A DNA stretch of 64,000 nt from Labrys sp. KNU-23 (GTDB lineage: Bacteria > Pseudomonadota > Alphaproteobacteria > Rhizobiales > Labraceae). The first letter of the stretch is position 1; each line of letters starts with the position of its first letter. A program made the position numbers and the translations under genes. Shown piece by piece: positions 62,152 to 64,000 of the stretch. The notes under the pieces were generated by a model that had not been told where the DNA came from, ran no database searches, and worked only from the letters and a program-made list of their open reading frames with translations. The DNA lies in assembly GCF_008330945.1 (NCBI RefSeq), contig NZ_CP043488.1:682001-746000 (forward strand). The letters run 5' to 3'.

Positions 62152-63408
62152 TTATCGATCGTGCAGGTTGCCGCTCTTGACCGTGTTGTTCTCTTTGGAG
62201 CTGTCGGCGAGCAGGAGGAAGCGCGCGGATAGCGGCAGGCTGGCACCGCCGAGGGCGCGGGCGTGAATGCCCACCGTTCCCTCGCGCACATGGGGCGTTC
62301 TCAGCCCCTCCACGTCGATCCTGCCGAGTGCTTCGCGTACGGCGCCGACCAGGCGCGCCCTGACATCGGACGGCATCCAGCCATCGATGACGGCCGCCTC
62401 GAAATCGATCACGGCACAGGACGAGACGATGGCGTAGGCCAGTGCGTCGGCCGCCTGGCGGATCCAGATCTCGACGTCCTCACCCAGATTGCCCCATGCC
62501 TCGGGCGACGTCCAAAGATGTGCGGCTTCGATGCCGCGTGCCTTCAGGGCCTTCTCGAGCATAGCGATGGAAGCGACATCGATAAGCTGGGTCGGCCTGC
62601 CGTCGGGGCCGGGGACGGGCATGGAGCCGAGCGCGCCGGCATTGCCCGTCTGCCCACCGAACAGGCGGCCGTTCAGCACGATGCCGCCTCCGGCAAAGGC
62701 GCCGATATAGAAATAGACGAAATCGCGCGCGCCTGAAAATTGGCCGAAGACCAGCTCGGCCCCACAGGCCGCGGTGGCATCGTTCTCCAGATAGACCGGA
62801 AAATCACAATTCGCCTGGAGGTCGGCCTGGATGCTGCGATGGCGCCATTCGTCCAGGACGGCGGGCGGGGCACCGGCCGCGTCGGCCCAGTTCCACAGCT
62901 CGAACGGCATGGCGATGCCGAGCCCTGCGATGCGTTTGTTGGCGGCCGGACTGAGCGTAGCCCTGACGGATGCAATGCCGTCGAGCGCGAAGCCAATCGT
63001 CTCGCCCGGCGCTGGGTAGCGGTAGGACTTGTGCAGCATCGAGCGCACATTGCCCAGAAAATCGATCAGCACCAGATCGGCGCTGCGCCGTCCGATCTTC
63101 AGGCCGAGGAAATAGGCACCTTCCGGATTGAGCGCCATCGGGATCGACGGCTGGCCGATGCGCCCGCGCACCGGCTCCTGGCGCGTCAGCAGGCCTGCTT
63201 CCTCCAACTCGCGCATGATGACCGAAACGGTCTGCAGCGACAGGCTGGTCATGCGGGCGATGTCGGACTTCGCCAGGGCGCCATGCTCGCGGACAAGCGA
63301 GAGCACGATGCGCTCATTGTGGTCGCGCATGCCGCTCTGGTTGGTGCCGCGATGAAAGCGGCTTTCGGCCAGTTCGGGCGAACCGGCCTTCTGAGTGCCA
63401 GCCTCCAT
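62152..63408 (-). CDS. frcR: ROK-family transcriptional repressor, FrcR-like
   Basis: A 418-residue ROK repressor: winged helix-turn-helix (about 28-90: IVLSLVREHGALAKSDIARM, LSLQTVSVIMRELEEAGLL) followed by the sugar-binding ROK domain (LGLKIGRRSADLVLID, YLENDATAACGAELVFGQ, YFYIGAFAGGGIVLNG). It is divergent from a fructose-type transporter gene, the layout of frcR-frcBCAK in rhizobia, so fructose or a related sugar is the likely inducer. The ATG at 63408 follows GGGGAGAAAATGGG. Confidence 0.85.
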   Translation of the reverse strand: MEAGTQKAGSPELAESRFHRGTNQSGMRDHNERIVLSLVREHGALAKSDIARMTSLSLQTVSVIMRELEEAGLLTRQEPVRGRIGQPSIPMALNPEGAYFLGLKIGRRSADLVLIDFLGNVRSMLHKSYRYPAPGETIGFALDGIASVRATLSPAANKRIAGLGIAMPFELWNWADAAGAPPAVLDEWRHRSIQADLQANCDFPVYLENDATAACGAELVFGQFSGARDFVYFYIGAFAGGGIVLNGRLFGGQTGNAGALGSMPVPGPDGRPTQLIDVASIAMLEKALKARGIEAAHLWTSPEAWGNLGEDVEIWIRQAADALAYAIVSSCAVIDFEAAVIDGWMPSDVRARLVGAVREALGRIDVEGLRTPHVREGTVGIHARALGGASLPLSARFLLLADSSKENNTVKSGNLHDR

Positions 63409-63549
63409 CCCATTTTCTCCCCGTAAGCAGAATTTCTTGCAGCTTTCTCCCATTCGAGCCCGTGGCTCAAACGGGGGGAAGCTGCATTGGGCGACATTGT
63501 CTCTTTCACCCAGAATGAGCGCTTCGTGCAAGGCCGTCAATAAATAACT

Positions 63550-63564
63550 AAATAAGACTTATTT
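63550..63564. promoter_or_regulatory. Palindromic operator candidate between frcR-like and frcB-like genes
   Basis: AAATAAGACTTATTT is a perfect inverted repeat (7-base arms, 1-base centre) in an AT-rich patch, immediately upstream of a TTGACA (63570-63575) that could be the -35 of the frcB-like promoter. Position and symmetry suit a ROK repressor site. Confidence 0.45.
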
Positions 63565-63683
63565 ATTTATTGACAGGGCAACCAAGGATAGTGTTTTTTT
63601 ATGTCCAGGCGCCGATGCGGCAATGAAGGCGCCCTGAAAGCGAGGCGCGGGAAACCGGCCAAGCGTTCCAAAACGGGAGGAAT

Positions 63684-64000
63684 ATGATGAAGAAACCTAT
63701 CCTGAAGTCGGCCCTGTTCTGCGCCAGCGTCCTGTCCCTCGGCGTCTTTGCGAGCCCCGGTTTCGCAGCCGATGTCGGCGCCTGCCTGATCACCAAGACA
63801 GACACCAACCCCTTCTTCGTGAAGATGAAGGAAGGCGCCACCGCCAAGGCCAAGGAACTCGGTGTCAACCTCAAGGCCTATGCGGGCAAGATCGATGGCG
63901 ACAATGAGAGCCAGGTCTCGGCCATCGAATCCTGCATCGCCGACGGGGCCAAGGGCATCTTGCTGGTGCCTTCGGACTCCAAGGCCATCGTCGACTCCGT
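63684..64000 (+). CDS. frcB: Fructose-type ABC transporter substrate-binding protein, FrcB-like (5' part)
   Basis: The window ends inside this gene, showing 105 residues. A signal peptide ([20 protein letters not shown], cleavage after SPGFAA) leads into [20 protein letters not shown] and [20 protein letters not shown], the start of a type-I periplasmic sugar-binding fold very like rhizobial FrcB. It should capture fructose, ribose or mannose-type sugars for an ABC importer encoded downstream. GGGAGG precedes two consecutive ATGs, 63684 and 63687. Confidence 0.85.
   Translation, partial: MMKKPILKSALFCASVLSLGVFASPGFAADVGACLITKTDTNPFFVKMKEGATAKAKELGVNLKAYAGKIDGDNESQVSAIESCIADGAKGILLVPSDSKAIVDS

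Overview
This 64 kb window is high-GC and reads as the chromosome of an alphaproteobacterium of the order Hyphomicrobiales (Rhizobiales). The reasons are a FixL with two PAS domains whose haem and phosphoacceptor residues sit where Bradyrhizobium FixL has them, an EcfG-type general stress sigma factor, HWE kinases, NepR-like sequence, duplicated ku genes beside ligD, and the start of a rhizobial-type fructose transporter. The genus cannot be fixed from sequence alone. No rRNA, tRNA, CRISPR array, transposase or integrase was seen.

Region 1 (1-17 kb) is a type VI secretion (T6SS) island. On the minus strand are a Tae4-like amidase effector, an OmpA-like protein with an unrecognised C-terminal domain, and a PAAR spike-tip protein. 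On the plus strand are a NarL-type regulator and tssB-tssC-hcp-tssE-tssF-tssG-tssH, with large hairpins on both sides of hcp. Behind tssH come three cargo-like enzymes: two proteins with a peptidoglycan-binding-type N-terminus and an HExxH motif, and one NlpC/P60-like cysteine hydrolase. TssA, TssI/VgrG and the TssJKLM membrane complex are not in the window.

Region 2 (17-33 kb) is a microaerobic module: fixL, fixJ, a receiver, a FixK/FNR-type regulator, phosphoketolase (xfp), a CBS-BON protein, a MaoC-phosphotransacetylase fusion, acetate kinase, a universal stress protein, a kinase/P-loop fusion, an MgtC-type membrane protein and a split YeeE/YedE sulfur transporter. Four FixK/FNR boxes lie in front of these genes. 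Together they suggest oxygen-sensed production of acetyl phosphate and ATP.

Region 3 (33-59 kb) is a stress island. Sixteen EcfG-type promoters (GGAAC, 16-17 nt, then CGTT, GGTT or AGTT) were found by eye, each oriented towards a nearby start codon. Their genes include an EcfG-like sigma factor (apparently autoregulated), ku-ligD, topoisomerase IB, a UdgX operon, a PfpI-type protein, an Nramp-like transporter, DUF3309, DUF982, DUF72 and DUF2171 proteins, and several tiny proteins. The island also holds a NepR-like protein, an HWE kinase and a receiver fused to a sigma-region-2-like domain, so it carries both regulators and targets. Unusual members are a ROK-type protein whose halves look circularly permuted and an avidin-like protein.

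Region 4 (59-64 kb) has a secreted penicillin-acylase-type Ntn hydrolase, then a ROK repressor (FrcR-like) divergent from the start of a fructose-type ABC binding protein (FrcB-like), with a perfect palindrome between them.
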